Position numbers and translations under genes: made by a program | The notes under the pieces: model-generated | What the model saw: only the letters and a program-made list of their open reading frames with translations | The model's database searches: none | What the model was told of the DNA's origin: nothing | From: Mesostigma viride | Taxonomy: Eukaryota; Streptophyta; Mesostigmatophyceae; Mesostigmatales; Mesostigmataceae | Direction: 5' to 3' | Assembly: GCA_009746045.1 (NCBI GenBank) | Contig: RPFO01000154.1 | Location: 1,126,167 to 1,190,166, forward strand | DNA length: 64,000 bases | Part shown: positions 47,569 to 59,220 of the stretch, one piece after another | How positions within the stretch are numbered: position 1 is the stretch's first letter | Layout of the letters: each line of letters begins with the position of its first letter

Positions 47569-50500
47569 ATGGTGTCGTGTGTGCAGTTTCTCGAGTCTCA
47601 GCAGCTCAAGTATCCTGAACTAGCTAGCTGGTATGGCCAACTTGGTGAGCTTTATTCTCGGAAGCTATGGCATCAGCTCACGCTGAAGCTTGAGGAGTTC
47701 GTTGCGTTGGCAGTCTTTCAGGTACGTCGTTGCCTTGCCTGCGACGAGTCGCGCGCTTAGCGATTGTTTTGAAATATTTTACGTCTGCTTTCAAAGAACG
47801 TACTACGTTCTTGCTTACAAATGCTTGCCGTTGCTTCGTAATCTGTGTGCCCGCCGTTTGTGCAGACTGGCGATGCGCTTATACATCTCTACCATGAATT
47901 CATCGCGGACTTCGCGTTGAAAATTAACTTTCTGAAGCTAGCCCAGATTGCAGTCGTCACCTCGCGGCAGTATAAAAACCCGGACGATGCCCATCGGTTC
48001 CTGTCCACCGTGGTGGACAAGCTCAGCGGCGAGAAGTCCTCTCGCGTGGCCGAGCCCCTTCTGTACATCCGGATGCAGATGGCGTCCATCAAGCTCAACT
48101 CGGGCGACGTGGCGGCCTGCAAAGCTGCCATGGAAGAAGGGAACGCGGCGCTAGAAAACCTGACTGACCTGGACCCGTCGGTTCATGCGTGTGTCCACTG
48201 GGTCACATCTCAGTACCACAAGTCGCAGCAGAATTTCGCCGAGTTTTACAAGAGCGCGCTTCAGTACCTCTCCTATGTCTCCGTAGACTCCCTGTTGGAA
48301 GCCTCCAGACAGGTAGGTCGTCCTTAGACCTTCTCCCCACGTTTTCCTCCCGAGTGCATACTTGTGCGTTTGTACAAGTGGTTGTTGCTTGTGCATTGTC
48401 GAGTGGACACGCTGGCCGAGCCCAGACGTCTTGTCCGCCCGTTTTTATAGCCCACTTGAATCGTGTTTCTTCAGAGCAAAAGTTAATATCAGCCCCTTTC
48501 ACTTTTGTGATTGGCTGGTTAGTCCGTTCCGCCCAGATGACCGCTAGATGGCGAAACCTGCTGCGTTGCAAGGTAACCCCTGCCCCACTCTTTTAGGACC
48601 CAGAGTTCTTTCGCCCAACCTTAGTGCAAGCCAACCCCCTTTGACCGCCCTCAACTGTGTTTCGCTGCTGTTGCAGTCCCCTTGAGAGAAGGCCTCTTTG
48701 ACGAGTCGGTGACCCCCCCACGTTCTACTCATACTTATTTACGGTCTCATGTGCACGTGTACCGCTGCAACGTTACAGGTGGCAAAGCCCAGCGTGTGTG
48801 CCGTGTTTCACCTCCTTGTGTGCACGTGCACCGCTGCAACTTGATAGGTAGCAAAGCCTAGCGTTTGTGCCGTGTTCCAGCATCACGTGTGCACTTGTGC
48901 CTTTTCAGCTGGGCTTGTTGGTCAGCCCCAGAGCTTTCGCCTGTGCTTCACTGTCGTCTGCGTCATCCAGTGGTTGTAAATGCAACGTGGCGGCGGCGGT
49001 TCCAGCGGCTGTGTCTACATATAGCATCATAGAACCTATACATAGCACTGAGCCCACAGCAATAGCAAGGTGGATTGCAATGCAGGTCATGTTTGGTGCC
49101 TGTGTTTGGAGCCCGCATTCACCACCCATCTTTGATGGTCATGTTGGATGGTCATGGTTGATGGCCATTGCTGATGGTCATGGTTGATGGTCGTGGTTGA
49201 TGGTCGTGGTTGATGGTCATGGTTGATGGTCGTGGTTGATGGTCATGGTTGATGGTCGTGGTTGATGGTCATGGTCGATGGTCATGGTTGATGGTCATGG
49301 TTGATGGATCTCACAGTAACAAGCTGATGATTCTCAAGATCTCCCCCCTGTCGCCCATGTCTTCCTTTGGTGCCCCGCGTTTGGCTTCTGGCCACGTCCA
49401 CCCTGCGCAGTCCCTGGCCGCGGACCTGGCGCTCTCTGCGCTCCTGGGGGAGGGCGTCTACAGCTTCGGCGAGCTGGTCGCGCACCCGATCGTGAGTGGG
49501 GACACCAGCTAGCTTTATTTGGTCACGCTGGTTTTATTTGGAACACGTTGCAGGATGATGGCATTACCGCGCACCTGATTGTGAGTGTGCCAACTAGCTA
49601 GCTGCATTTGTCGCGGCATTGGGGTTTTATTTGGAGCACTTCATGGGATTAACACTTTTATCGAACACGTTATGGGATGATAGTTTTACCGCACACCCGG
49701 TCGTGAGTACGTCCCCATCCTAGATACGCATGAGCACCCATGGTGTTCAGATCAGAAATACTACCTCAATGAATAGTGCCTGGCTGACGTTACGGGCGGT
49801 GGCGTACTAGTTTCTTTTTACACTACTTTTACTTTTTACCGGATCGTGGGTCGTGGTCGCATTAGTCATATATAATATACAATAATGGCATGTCTCTGAT
49901 GATCTGCTCCCCATCCCACCAATGCCCCGTGTCAAGTGCCGCGATATTTTCTTAGCTTGTTTGTCTCTTCCTCTACCTCTCCGTTTATCCTTCACAAGGT
50001 TTACCCGTTTGTCCCTCCATCGTTCTCAAGGTACACCCGGATCATCCCGTCCTCCACCCTCCCCCTTCATGTCCTCTCATGCCCTCGTCAGGTACTCCCC
50101 CGTCATCCTGACCTCCATCCTCTTTGTTCAATCCCTTCGATCCCGTTACCTTTTGCACCCCTTTTGAACCCCCCCGGTCCAGTCGCTGGAGACATTTCCC
50201 CTCCTCGTTCTCAATGTGCATCCCATGCTTAATCATCTTTTCCATTTATTTGTTCTTTATCCACCCCCCCCAGGTCAAGTCCCTGGAGACCGGCGGCGCC
50301 GGCTGGCTGCTGGAGCTTCTGCGCGTCTTCAACGACGGCGACCTGGAGGGGTTTGACCGCGCGTGCGTGACGTACGCGGCACAGCTGAATGCGCAGCCGG
50401 CGCTGGTGGCCCAGGAGCGGCATCTGCGGGAGAAGATCACCATCTTGTGCCTTCTGGAGCTGGTGGGTGGTGGTCACTGCATCGGTCACGATAGCGTATA

Positions 50501-53083
50501 TTGTGCGATTGAGCGTGTGTCGGCGGTCATTTTAGCAGGATCGTTTTCCTTTGAAGTTGCCTCACATTTCCTTACGATTCCTCGTGCTGGCCTGTGCATA
50601 CCGGCTCCTGCCGCTTCGTTTCGTTTGTGACGAGAACTGCTCCCCATGCCCTCGATACATCCCATTTCTATCTCCCCTATGTAATTCCTCCCACTCCATT
50701 TTGCTATATATAACTCCAATAAAGCAAGTAAAGAATATGGGTGAACCCCAGCCAGTATCAATGTCCCGCTCATAGCAAGCGCTCTTTGCCTCATGGCCCC
50801 CTCATTGCTCTCTTCCTCCCTTTCACACTCCTCTTCCTTTACGCAGTCCCCGACAAGATCCCTTCGCCTCTGCCCTCCTCATCTCCTCATGCATCGCCCA
50901 ATGCCTCCATCCTCCCATCCGCCCCCTTTACTCCTCTGCCCTACTATGCTGCTCGTGCTCCGCCTCTCCCTTTAACACCTCTCATTCTTTATGATGTTCC
51001 CCCCACCCCTACCCCCACCCCACCTCCTTCCCCTTCCCCCCTTCCCCCCTTTCCCCCATATCTCCTCCCTCTCGCCATCCTACGATACGTTCTCTGCCTC
51101 ATGCTCCTCCCTTCCCTTTTACACTCCCTTCTTTTATGGTCCACCCCTCCCCGTTCCCCCTTACCCTCAACCCCTCAACCCCCTTCCCCCCCCCTCCGCT
51201 TCCTCCCCCCCCTCATCCCCCCCACCCCCAACCCCCTTTGGACCCGCCCCCCCAGGTCTCCTCCCGCCCCAGCAGCGAGCGCACCATCCCCCTCTCGGCG
51301 ATCGCCGAACGCGCCCGCCTACCCGCCGACGGCGTTGAGTTCCTCCTCATGAAGGCGCTCGCCGCCAAGCTGATCGACGGCAAGATCGACCAGGTGGCGG
51401 GCCACGTGCGCGTCACGTGGGTGCAGCCGCGCGTGGTGGGGCTGCCGCAGGTGCGTGCCCAATGTGCATGCCGGGCAGTGGGTGGGTGGGTGGGTGGGTT
51501 GGTGTGTGTTGCCTGCTGGGGGAAGATGGGCTACGAAGGGGGCGGACTCCATAGTCGGGTGTGAGGGTATGATGGCCTTGCTTGGAGGGTGGGAGTATGT
51601 ATGCGACCGCTGTGCAAGGCAAACCGGTGCACATGGGGGGGAAAATGGGGTGGATTCCTTCACAGCGCCCCATTGATCGATGCGAGCTTTCTTGCCCCTC
51701 ATCAGTGTTGGCTAGTACGCCGTATTACACGGTCAATAGGCCGTATTACACAATACGGTGGGGGTGGTTTATTGCCGTATTGCGTACAATACGCGATAGT
51801 ACGCGTATGATACGCAGCACGGCAATACGCCAAGGTCTGGCCGTATTATTGCCGTAATGCCGCACTTGCTCACACTGCCCCTCATGCTGCTCCCCTCATG
51901 GCAGGATTTCCAGTTATCTAGCGCTGTCTGGGAGGGTGGGAAGGTTGGATCTCTGTTGTGGTGTCGGGCAGCGTGGTGTTTCGCCTTGAGGATGACATGG
52001 CGGGTATGACCTGCTGTGATGATGTGACGATGTGATAGTGTTTATTCTTGGGGGGGATGTCCCGGTTTGCGATGCCTGCATGCTGGCCTCCCTGTTTTGT
52101 TTTGTGTGTGCGGGTGTGCCTGTTGAAAGTGCCCTGGGCCCTCTCCCTTGTTCCCTTACAATGGCTGACCCTTTGTGGGGGGGCACTTCGATTCTTTGAC
52201 TTGTTAGAGAATTCTACAACTTGTTATTGACAAATTAGATTGTTTTCCTGGCATTCCATGCTTCTTGCCTGCCCGACACATGGGTTGCTTAGCCGCCACT
52301 CCATTCGTGCAACTGATCACCTCTTCTGATCAGTGTCTCTGGTAGTGTGCCTTCATACATCAGAATCTGCGAGCAAGAACCCTGACAAGAAACTCTAGTG
52401 CTTTCCATGATGCCGACCCCGGCATCACGGGCCTGCAGATGAGTGTGGTCACCAAGGTGCAGTAGCGGTGGGCTGGGTCCAATTATTGCCACAAACGCCT
52501 TATCACTCAGACAACTCCAGTCCTGTCAGACAACTTCTCTAGTCCTTACCTGACCTTGGAATGTCATGCGTACAGGAATAGTTGTCTCACTTCATTGATA
52601 CGCCCAATCTGCAACTTATTTATATATATAGTAGTACATAAGTTGCAGATTGTTGTACCTTGGGCAGCTGGCGTGATCCTTGGATGTCCGTGTCAGATTA
52701 CTATTAATTTCTTCAGGGTTATTCTCCCAGTTATCGGGTTTTTCCTTATGTTGCATGCCCATCTCACCTCCGTAATCTATCATTCTCAATGAATATATAT
52801 ATGTATATATCGTTGGAATGTTATGTGTCCAAGAACGGTTGTCTCGCTGATTGATCAATCGATTGTCTCTTGATAGTGAGGGGTATCTAGAAGGACTAAT
52901 ACACGACCTTGGAACATCATGCGTCCAAGAACACTTGTCTCACTCAGTTTATCTTCCAAATGGCTTGTCCTACTGCGTGTGCAGGTGAGCGTGCTCAAGG
53001 ACCGCCTCGACAACTGGATCTCCAAAGTGGAGTCCACGCTCTCCGTGGTGGAGAGCCAGACCCCCGAGTTGATGGCGAGCTGA
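47569..53083 (+). CDS. RPN9: 26S proteasome regulatory subunit RPN9 (PSMD13)
   Basis: Non-ATPase lid subunit of the 26S proteasome. Exons: 47569-47721, 47866-48312, 49411-49491, 50274-50462, 51256-51450, 52985-53083 (TGA), all phase 0 with GT-AG introns; 387 aa, close to the human length. N-terminal helical repeats include LGELYSRKLWHQLT near residue 28, the family signature. The middle holds ALLGEGVYSFGELVAHPI. The PCI/winged-helix part (about residues 230-360) ends in VTWVQPRVVGLPQ, followed by the C-terminal helix VLKDRLDNWISKVES. The start is the first ATG before FLESQQL. The gene starts 380 bp beyond the Harbinger-like element. Introns 3-5 are repeat-rich; no transposon-class insertion was identified within them. 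Confidence 0.95.
49130..49305 (+). repeat. Minisatellite GTTGATGGTCATG in RPN9 intron 2
   Basis: About 13 copies of a 12-13 bp unit (GTTGATGGTCGTG/GTCATG). A separate two-copy repeat with CACCGCTGCAAC lies at 48755-48860. Confidence 0.88.
49470..49715 (+). repeat. Repeats of the RPN9 exon 3 end and donor
   Basis: The exon 3 end GCGCACCCGATC|GTGAGT (donor at 49492) recurs as GCGCACCTGATTGTGAGT near 49570 and GCACACCCGGTCGTGAGT near 49690. Intervening text (TTATTTGG, CACGTT, GGGATGAT) is also shared. Confidence 0.65.
51718..51866. repeat. Palindrome-rich cluster of GCCGTATT/AATACGGC
   Basis: At least six copies of GCCGTATT or close relatives on both strands plus ATACGC motifs, in RPN9 intron 5. 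Could be a small foldback element. Confidence 0.55.
52545..52950 (+). repeat. Three dispersed copies of a 40-bp repeat in RPN9 intron 5
   Basis: CTTGGAATGTCATGCGT...GTTGTCTCAC near 52553, 52812 and 52910, about 80% alike. Confidence 0.6.
52606..52651. repeat. Perfect 14-bp inverted repeat
   Basis: AATCTGCAACTTAT (52606-52619) and its exact reverse complement (52638-52651) around an AT-rich 18-base loop, in RPN9 intron 5. Confidence 0.9.
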
Positions 53084-53745
53084 GCACGGGCGCTGAGCAC
53101 AGGCGATTGTTACGCAGTAGAGCGACCGCCACGCCCTATCGTGACCGCCACACCCTTAAGTGACTGCCACACCCGATTCCGTGACCGCCATTTCTTTTCT
53201 CTCGCTTTGTTGAAGTCGACATTCTGGACCTGTGGACTGTGGGAGTCCAACCAACTCCATGCTCTGTGTGGCTCGATCGAAGAAAGGCCTGGTGCGTGGC
53301 AGGCCCTTGTGCACGTACGCCAGTGTTTTCCGAGCTTATCCCTGGCCTGTGGAGGGGTGTTCCATGTCTCCGAATCTCAGGGCTGTCACCTGGGGGAGGC
53401 TGGCCACTTGAGGCTAGATGATTGGTTGCTGCACATGGTATCCATGGATGGCGTCTAATAATCCAGATGATGTATTGCTAGGTTATTATTTTTCTGCTGC
53501 CGCATGCATGGATGTGGTGTGATGCACGGGCCACACGCACTCCGCGGCATCCTGCAGCTTGTGAGACTCGATCCGGGGTGATAGAGCTGGTACCTTGCTC
53601 TTGCCACCAAGTAGCACGTCAGTTGGCTTAGCATGGCGCAAGGGCATGCAGACTCACGGGCAGTTGCTTAAGGCTCTGTATTCTAAATTTTTTTGCTACC
53701 ATCCAGTTTATCATCGAGACAATAAGAAAATATTGCAGTAATCAT
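53084..53745. other. RPN9 downstream region
   Basis: Starts with the RPN9 3' UTR, which has short GTGACCGCCAC-type repeats at 53120-53190. No further gene was seen before the LINE at about 53750. Confidence 0.5.
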
Positions 53746-53749
53746 GAAG

Positions 53750-56700
53750 TGTGCTATACTACGCGGGTCCAACTGGACTGTCTGGGCTGGGAGGCGCGGG
53801 CGGTGGGGTTGGAAATAAGTACGTGTCAAAACCCGAGGCGATGGTGATTGGGGCTACCAGTTGCCCGCCACGGCAGCGGCTGCTAGACGGGATGGAGGTC
53901 CCGTTCTGTGATCGCTTCAAGCTGCTGGGCAGCATGCTCCCCGACACCGCAGATGATGTGAACACCCGCATGGCCCTGGCCTGGGCCAGGCTCCGCTCGC
54001 TCACGTATACCCCTGCTGTCACTCGAAGGACCGGACCTGGGCGAGGACCGCAAGCGAGTGTTGATCAAGGTCCTGGTCCTCACGGTGCTCACCTATGGCG
54101 CCGAGGTATGCATGGACGCTTACGGACAAGATGGTAACCCGGCTGAACGACACGGTATACAGGATGCTCCGACAGGTCCTGAATGTAGGGTTTTCCACAG
54201 ATACATTAGAGTCGTTGTATAAGGGTATGGCTCGCATTACGGACGATATTAGGGAGCGTGACCCCTTCAAGGTCGTCATTCTGACGATCCTGACCTACGG
54301 CGCCGAGACATGGACACTGACGCAGGAGCTGGAGCAACGACTCGACGGCAACGTCACCAAGATGCATGCTGCGCAAGGCCCTTAACCCGTGTTTTTTTAC
54401 AACGCGATACATCGCGTTGTAGGGTTAGAACGCGATGTATCGCGTTGTAATCTGACACGTGGCAAACCTATTAAACATGCGATTTTTGGTCTGAAACTTT
54501 CAAGATAGGTCAGAAACATCTCATAGAATTCAAGAAAAAATCCTGGTATTTTTGGTATTTTTTTTGTGACAGCTGCAAACAAATATGTACCACTGAAATC
54601 AGGCATTTTCGCGGGACGAAGGTGAAGACGACGGCGATGGCGGCAGGTAGATCTCGCCAGTTTTCGCGCGAATTTCAGTGGCTGTTGGGTAGCACGACCA
54701 TGATGATGCGTTCAAAGGTTGATAATTAGGTTTCTACGAGTTTGTTGAGGTACTGGGGCAAAGGAAACGTAGTTTTTTCCAGTTTCTCACCCAACTTTCA
54801 TGCGGAAACCCTGGAAACCGGCATACATATTATTACGTCAAGACTCGGGTCTGCTGCTGCACCATGCTTGGTATTTCCATGGTGTTTCGACTTCTTAACA
54901 CATGTTTATTCATTCCGAACGCCCGGACTCTCGGCTAAACCGAGATTTGTGCAGACTTTTATTGGGTAGCTCCGGGCATGATGGTGCCTGCAAATAGCGT
55001 AAGGCGTGACCGTGGCTATTGCCACGGTATGCTGTATTTTCCTGGAAATGGCCTCTGCCACCGGCTCAATAGTGCTTGCAGGCGTAAGTATATCGTGTTT
55101 CTACCTAGTTTCTGCCAGTTTTCCACTTATTTCTACCGACCTCTGCCCAGCCTCTCTAAGACCGCCATCCTACTCGACGTTGCTTGCATGTCAGCCATAG
55201 CAGGTTGCAGTTGTGCAGTATTTAGGTGCTGTATACGTCGTCAAGCCGTGCATATATCGTGAGGATTGGATGTTGATGGTTTATACTGCGTTGATTGTGC
55301 AAGAAGATCAGCTGGGTGCCCATAATCATGGTGTATAATCATGTGTTGTTAGCATCTTGCCACCATTTGCTAGCATGCATTCCAGCGTCATCTTTGCCTG
55401 CATGTTAGCTCATGGATCACTCAACCTATCCAAGCCTTGCATTACACGTGCCTCTTTCTTTCAGTATTGCACGCGTTATGGAATGAAAACCCAGCACCTC
55501 CATTCCCACGAGGCATGTGCTCAACACGTTGTGAGAGTGGATGATGCTTTGGCTATGGCTGCCTGATTCAGTCATATTAGGTCATCCAGTCATGATGTTT
55601 GATGCATGTTTGATGCAGTATAACTTATACAACACCTATTTTCAACGTTTTGACCCTCCAAGCTCACTATGGCCCCGTTTATGGGGCTCGGGTCGTTGCG
55701 TAATGTTGTCAACCTTGGGCTCTCATGTTTCCCACTGCGTTGTACTGCGTTGTAATTGTGATGCTAATGAAAAATAGCTCCAGTGGCCCAATGGGCCTGA
55801 GTTTTGTTTCACAGAGCCTGCATATGTTGCCCATAGCTCGTGCAAGAAGCCAGATTTTTTTCATGAACCATTTGTGAATAAGCACATGACTTGTGACCTA
55901 GGGTCAAGAAATCGCGGTCATGGTCAGACCCCCCTGTACTCAAACCAGTGTATCTCTCTAATGAATAAGCATTTTGTAGGTCGATCTGAGTAGCTCAAAA
56001 AATCCTTTGATTTATGGGCTTTCAGGAAAGTATATACATGACCATGAAAAAAAATTTTCCTTAGGTGCTATACGCGTTCTAAAAAAAGCTTACAACGCGA
56101 TATATCGCGTTCTAATTAAAAAAACACGGGTTAACATTCCCTTTGGTTTGCACATTAGTAATGAGGATTTGTACGCTGATTTGCCCTATGTTTCCCACAT
56201 TCTTAGGCACAGGCGCCTGGGCCTAGCCGGGCACCTGGCCCGCTCATGGGTCAGGTAGACACATCAGATAGACTAGCTGGCACCAAGCCCGCCCAGCCTG
56301 GGCGATATGTCCTCACCTGGCGTGCCCCAGGCCGCGCGCGGCAGGGCCGCCACCCGTCCGGACTTTTCGTGATAGACTCGGCATGGACATGTGCTACACT
56401 AGACGTGACGGGCTCACACCCGGACAGCCTCCTGGTTTGTCTATAATATGGAGGCCAGCTCCGGCAGACCAAGGCGGGCCAGCCGGTGTACTGGAAGGGG
56501 GCGGCCATCTACGTCGGCCACAAGCCCTGGCAGGCGACACCCCCCCCCCCGCGGCCCCAGCGACTCCAGACGCCCCAGCTTAGGGGAATACAGCAGTAGT
56601 AGTGTAGAATAGATAGACCGTGGCCATGTACATGTACGCCTCCTAGAGGCACTATCCCAGCTAAGCCACGCGCTTTATTTAATCATGTACATGTGTGCCT

Positions 56701-57030
56701 ATGATGAGCCACACTCCAGATGATGCCTAGCTTTATTTAGTTATGTTGAGCCCATGCAGGGAGTCACTCTCTGCTGAGAGCCACGCTTTAGCCTTTGCAT
56801 AGCTATGCTGATCTTCCCCCCCATGACAGGCTCCCCCTTCGCTGGGCATAGCTTGAAGATCATGGGGATGCACGTGCCCTGGTGCACCTAGAGCAAGGGT
56901 CCTTTACATCCCCACCCTTGCAGGAAGTAGCTTAGGATGTATGATAGGCCATATGCCCCCTCTCAAGGGCTATGTGCTACATATACTCCCAACGGAGTTA
57001 TGTTACAATTCAATTCAATTCAATTCAATG
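53750..57030 (+). mobile_element. LINE family E, split by a TTAA transposon
   Basis: RT thumb/C-terminal pieces: LGSMLPDTADDVNTRMALAW near 53930, [20 protein letters not shown] near 54290, then after the insertion HISNEDLYADLPYVSHILRH near 56150 and GLAGHLARS. The segment with LTYGAE occurs twice (near 54090 and 54295), an internal duplication. The 3' UTR (56585-57030) ends with hairpin CTCCCAACGGAG and (AATTC)n; it is the source of the 3'-end copies at 23012, 27615 and 33522. Frameshifts make it a pseudogene. Confidence 0.75.
54386..56130. mobile_element. piggyBac-like non-autonomous element, 1.75 kb
   Basis: Terminal inverted repeats CCCGTGTTTTTTTA, flanked by TTAA on both sides (54382-54385, 56131-56134). 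Removing the element and one TTAA rejoins the LINE E frame (RKAL to NIPFGL). Palindromes of the form AACGCGATRYATCGCGTT lie just inside each end (two at 54401-54450, one at 56093-56112). No transposase was seen; the interior is non-coding. Confidence 0.85.
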
Positions 57031-57254
57031 GAGGCAGATGGTACGCAAGGATAGATGGCAAGTAGTGATGAAGGAGACCACCCCAAAGTCTGTGGGGGCT
57101 CCACGTGTGACCGCGTATGGCATTCATAGCGATTCGGGCCGTGGTGCCCACAACCCTGTAACTAGGACCTAGATAGCTTATACCATCCATATCATCCCAT
57201 GTTCCCCTCCCACTGAGGACTTATGCTCACGTGACGCAGTCACGTGTCTATTAA
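57031..57254 (+). mobile_element. LINE family F 3' end
   Basis: C-terminal residues WRQMVRKDRWQVVMKET (LINE C-terminal W-x-x-M-x-x-K-x-x-W pattern), then a UTR with CCCCTCCCACTGAGGAC and hairpin CACGTGACgcaGTCACGTG (57228-57246) before TTAA. The same 3' end is found at 26529-26640. Confidence 0.68.
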
Positions 57255-59164
57255 GGGGACTCGGCGCGGCGAATATTTTCCGCGCCAAAAAAAATTCCGC
57301 GGTACCCTCCGTACCGTGAAAAGTGGGTGCACGGTGCGCGCACCCCTTGCGGAAGTGGCCATGGCGACTGCTTTTAGATGAAACGTGACAAATCTGGCTC
57401 GCGGAAAGCAGAAAAAATGCTCGATTGTTGGAGAAAATCAGCTACTGATTCTAATTTATGGTGGGATGGTTGCGATCTATAATGTCGCGGGCTTTTTTTC
57501 TTTGCCATCGGCAGGGGGGGTCCGGCCTGAATTTCTGTCGGGATGAATAAAGTATAATGGATGCCTGGCACCGGTGTGATTGTCGATTGTTGCCAGTTTT
57601 GATGGTCGTAAGGAAAGCTAGTTTAATGATGTTTCTACGGCCGTAAAAATTCCCGCTGCTTTCTTTACCTTTCCCGTCATTTTGCGGTAAGATAACATTA
57701 GGCCTGCGCGATGTGTGCCCAACCTCTCCATGAAAGGGTGGCCTTTCTTGCGCGCCTGGGCACGAATAAATGCCCGTTATGGTACGTTCTTGTATTAAAC
57801 GTCTTAATCTAGCGTTTTCCTGCTTTCTTAGCTCGTTGAGCGTAAGCTTTTTGCCTTCTTTCCGGCCAGATGCTGCCAGTAAGTTGCAGGTCCTGGCGCT
57901 GCATCGCTGGATTCCTGGATGTCTTTTAGCAAGTTCGTCTGTGACATGGCTGGCTTTCTGCAGCGCGTGGCACACAACCTGTCGGGAAGGTGTAATGCTT
58001 TTATTTCCATGCTTCTCTGAAATTTCTTTTGCTTTATAGACAGTTGTGTTCGAGGAAATTCACGCGGTCTTCCTAAGCAGCGGCATCATTTTCCCCAGAC
58101 ACTGACGAGCTGGCACCTGTCTCCTAAAGAAAGTGGCTCGTGCTTGTTAGAAAGGAGGCAGTGTGCATTTTGTGGGACACAATGCTTTGGTGGCACATGC
58201 GTCAGGTAGGTTGTTCCAATGGTCTCTTCACCTTTCCCACTGAGTAAATGATAGCCTTTGTCATGCTAACCAGAGCAGCTAGCCACAGGTTGGCTGGATA
58301 AAAGGCAGCTTATTTTCTCTTTATATACTGCGTGTGTGGTCCTCCACGTGTCCGGCTTGTTGGGCATTTTGGAAGAGGGTTTTTAATGTGTTGTTGGGTG
58401 AAACAACTTGGTTGTTGGCACAAAATCACACATTATTAGCCTGAGATAGGCATTACATATGCTGCTCAGGCGTGTCGTCCTACCAGCCTTGTTGTTAAGG
58501 GTAGACTCACAAGGCTGGCTGTGCCGATGGAGGGGTGGGGCGTATGAGGCTCCGGACATCCTCCTCACACTCCGTGATCAATGTGGGCATGTTTTTGGGT
58601 GTCTAGGGTAGCAAAACAGATGTCATTTTGGCTCAGCACTAGCTCAATTCTCTTTTAGCGTCTACCCAGGTGGCATCACGGGAAAATCAATAACTTGAGC
58701 TAGGGGTGTCAGATTGAGCTCAAATTTTGGCAGTGTGTTTCCCCCCACTCAGTGGAATTTTGTATGTATGGATGACCCAATCTGATGTGTTAATGATTTG
58801 ATTTATTTTTTTTGGCTAAAAAAAGTACCCATTTTGCGGGAAAATTAATAACTCAAACAAATGTGACCATTTTGGCCATGTAAATAGCCCAGCTTTTAAA
58901 AAAGTGGGGGAACTTTGCAGGTATGTATGGGCAAGTCATTCAGACAAGTGGTTTGTCTTGGGCAAAATATCCCATAAATAGCGTCTTTTTCTATTTTTAG
59001 CTCGCCACCGGTGCGTGGTTGGGGGTAGTACCCCCAACAAGTGGTGGTATGAATGTCCAAACATCATATTTATGGTACCCAATCATCACTAGATTTTTCC
59101 CATGTGCATTGGAACTGATACTCACTAAAGTCTGTTTTTCAGGCTTTTGGACGTGCGAGTCCCC
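57255..59164. mobile_element. Second TTAA-flanked element, 1.9 kb
   Basis: Ends GGGGACTCG and CGAGTCCCC, flanked by TTAA (57251-57254, 59165-59168). The 26529 locus shows the same LINE 3' end running straight into (TTAA)n, i.e. the empty site. The interior is largely non-coding, with a palindrome near 57325-57345. The ends do not start with CCC as in typical piggyBac, so the superfamily is open. Confidence 0.62.
57451..57975 (-). CDS. Unknown 174-codon frame in the second TTAA element
   Basis: Basic, with KKLTLNELRKQENARLRRLI near residue 42 (possible helix). No family recognised and no DDE motif. Could be a fragment of an element gene or chance. Confidence 0.3.
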   Translation of the reverse strand: MCHALQKASHVTDELAKRHPGIQRCSARTCNLLAASGRKEGKKLTLNELRKQENARLRRLIQERTITGIYSCPGAQERPPFHGEVGHTSRRPNVILPQNDGKGKESSGNFYGRRNIIKLAFLTTIKTGNNRQSHRCQASIILYSSRQKFRPDPPCRWQRKKARDIIDRNHPTIN

Positions 59165-59220
59165 TTAATTAATTAATTAATCCATTCCATCCCATGCTCC
59201 CCTCCCACTGAGAACTTATG

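Noticed and set aside
50741-51352. 203-codon Pro/Ser/Leu-rich frame in RPN9
   Set aside because: It is the C-rich polypyrimidine intron before exon 5, read out of frame with the exon.
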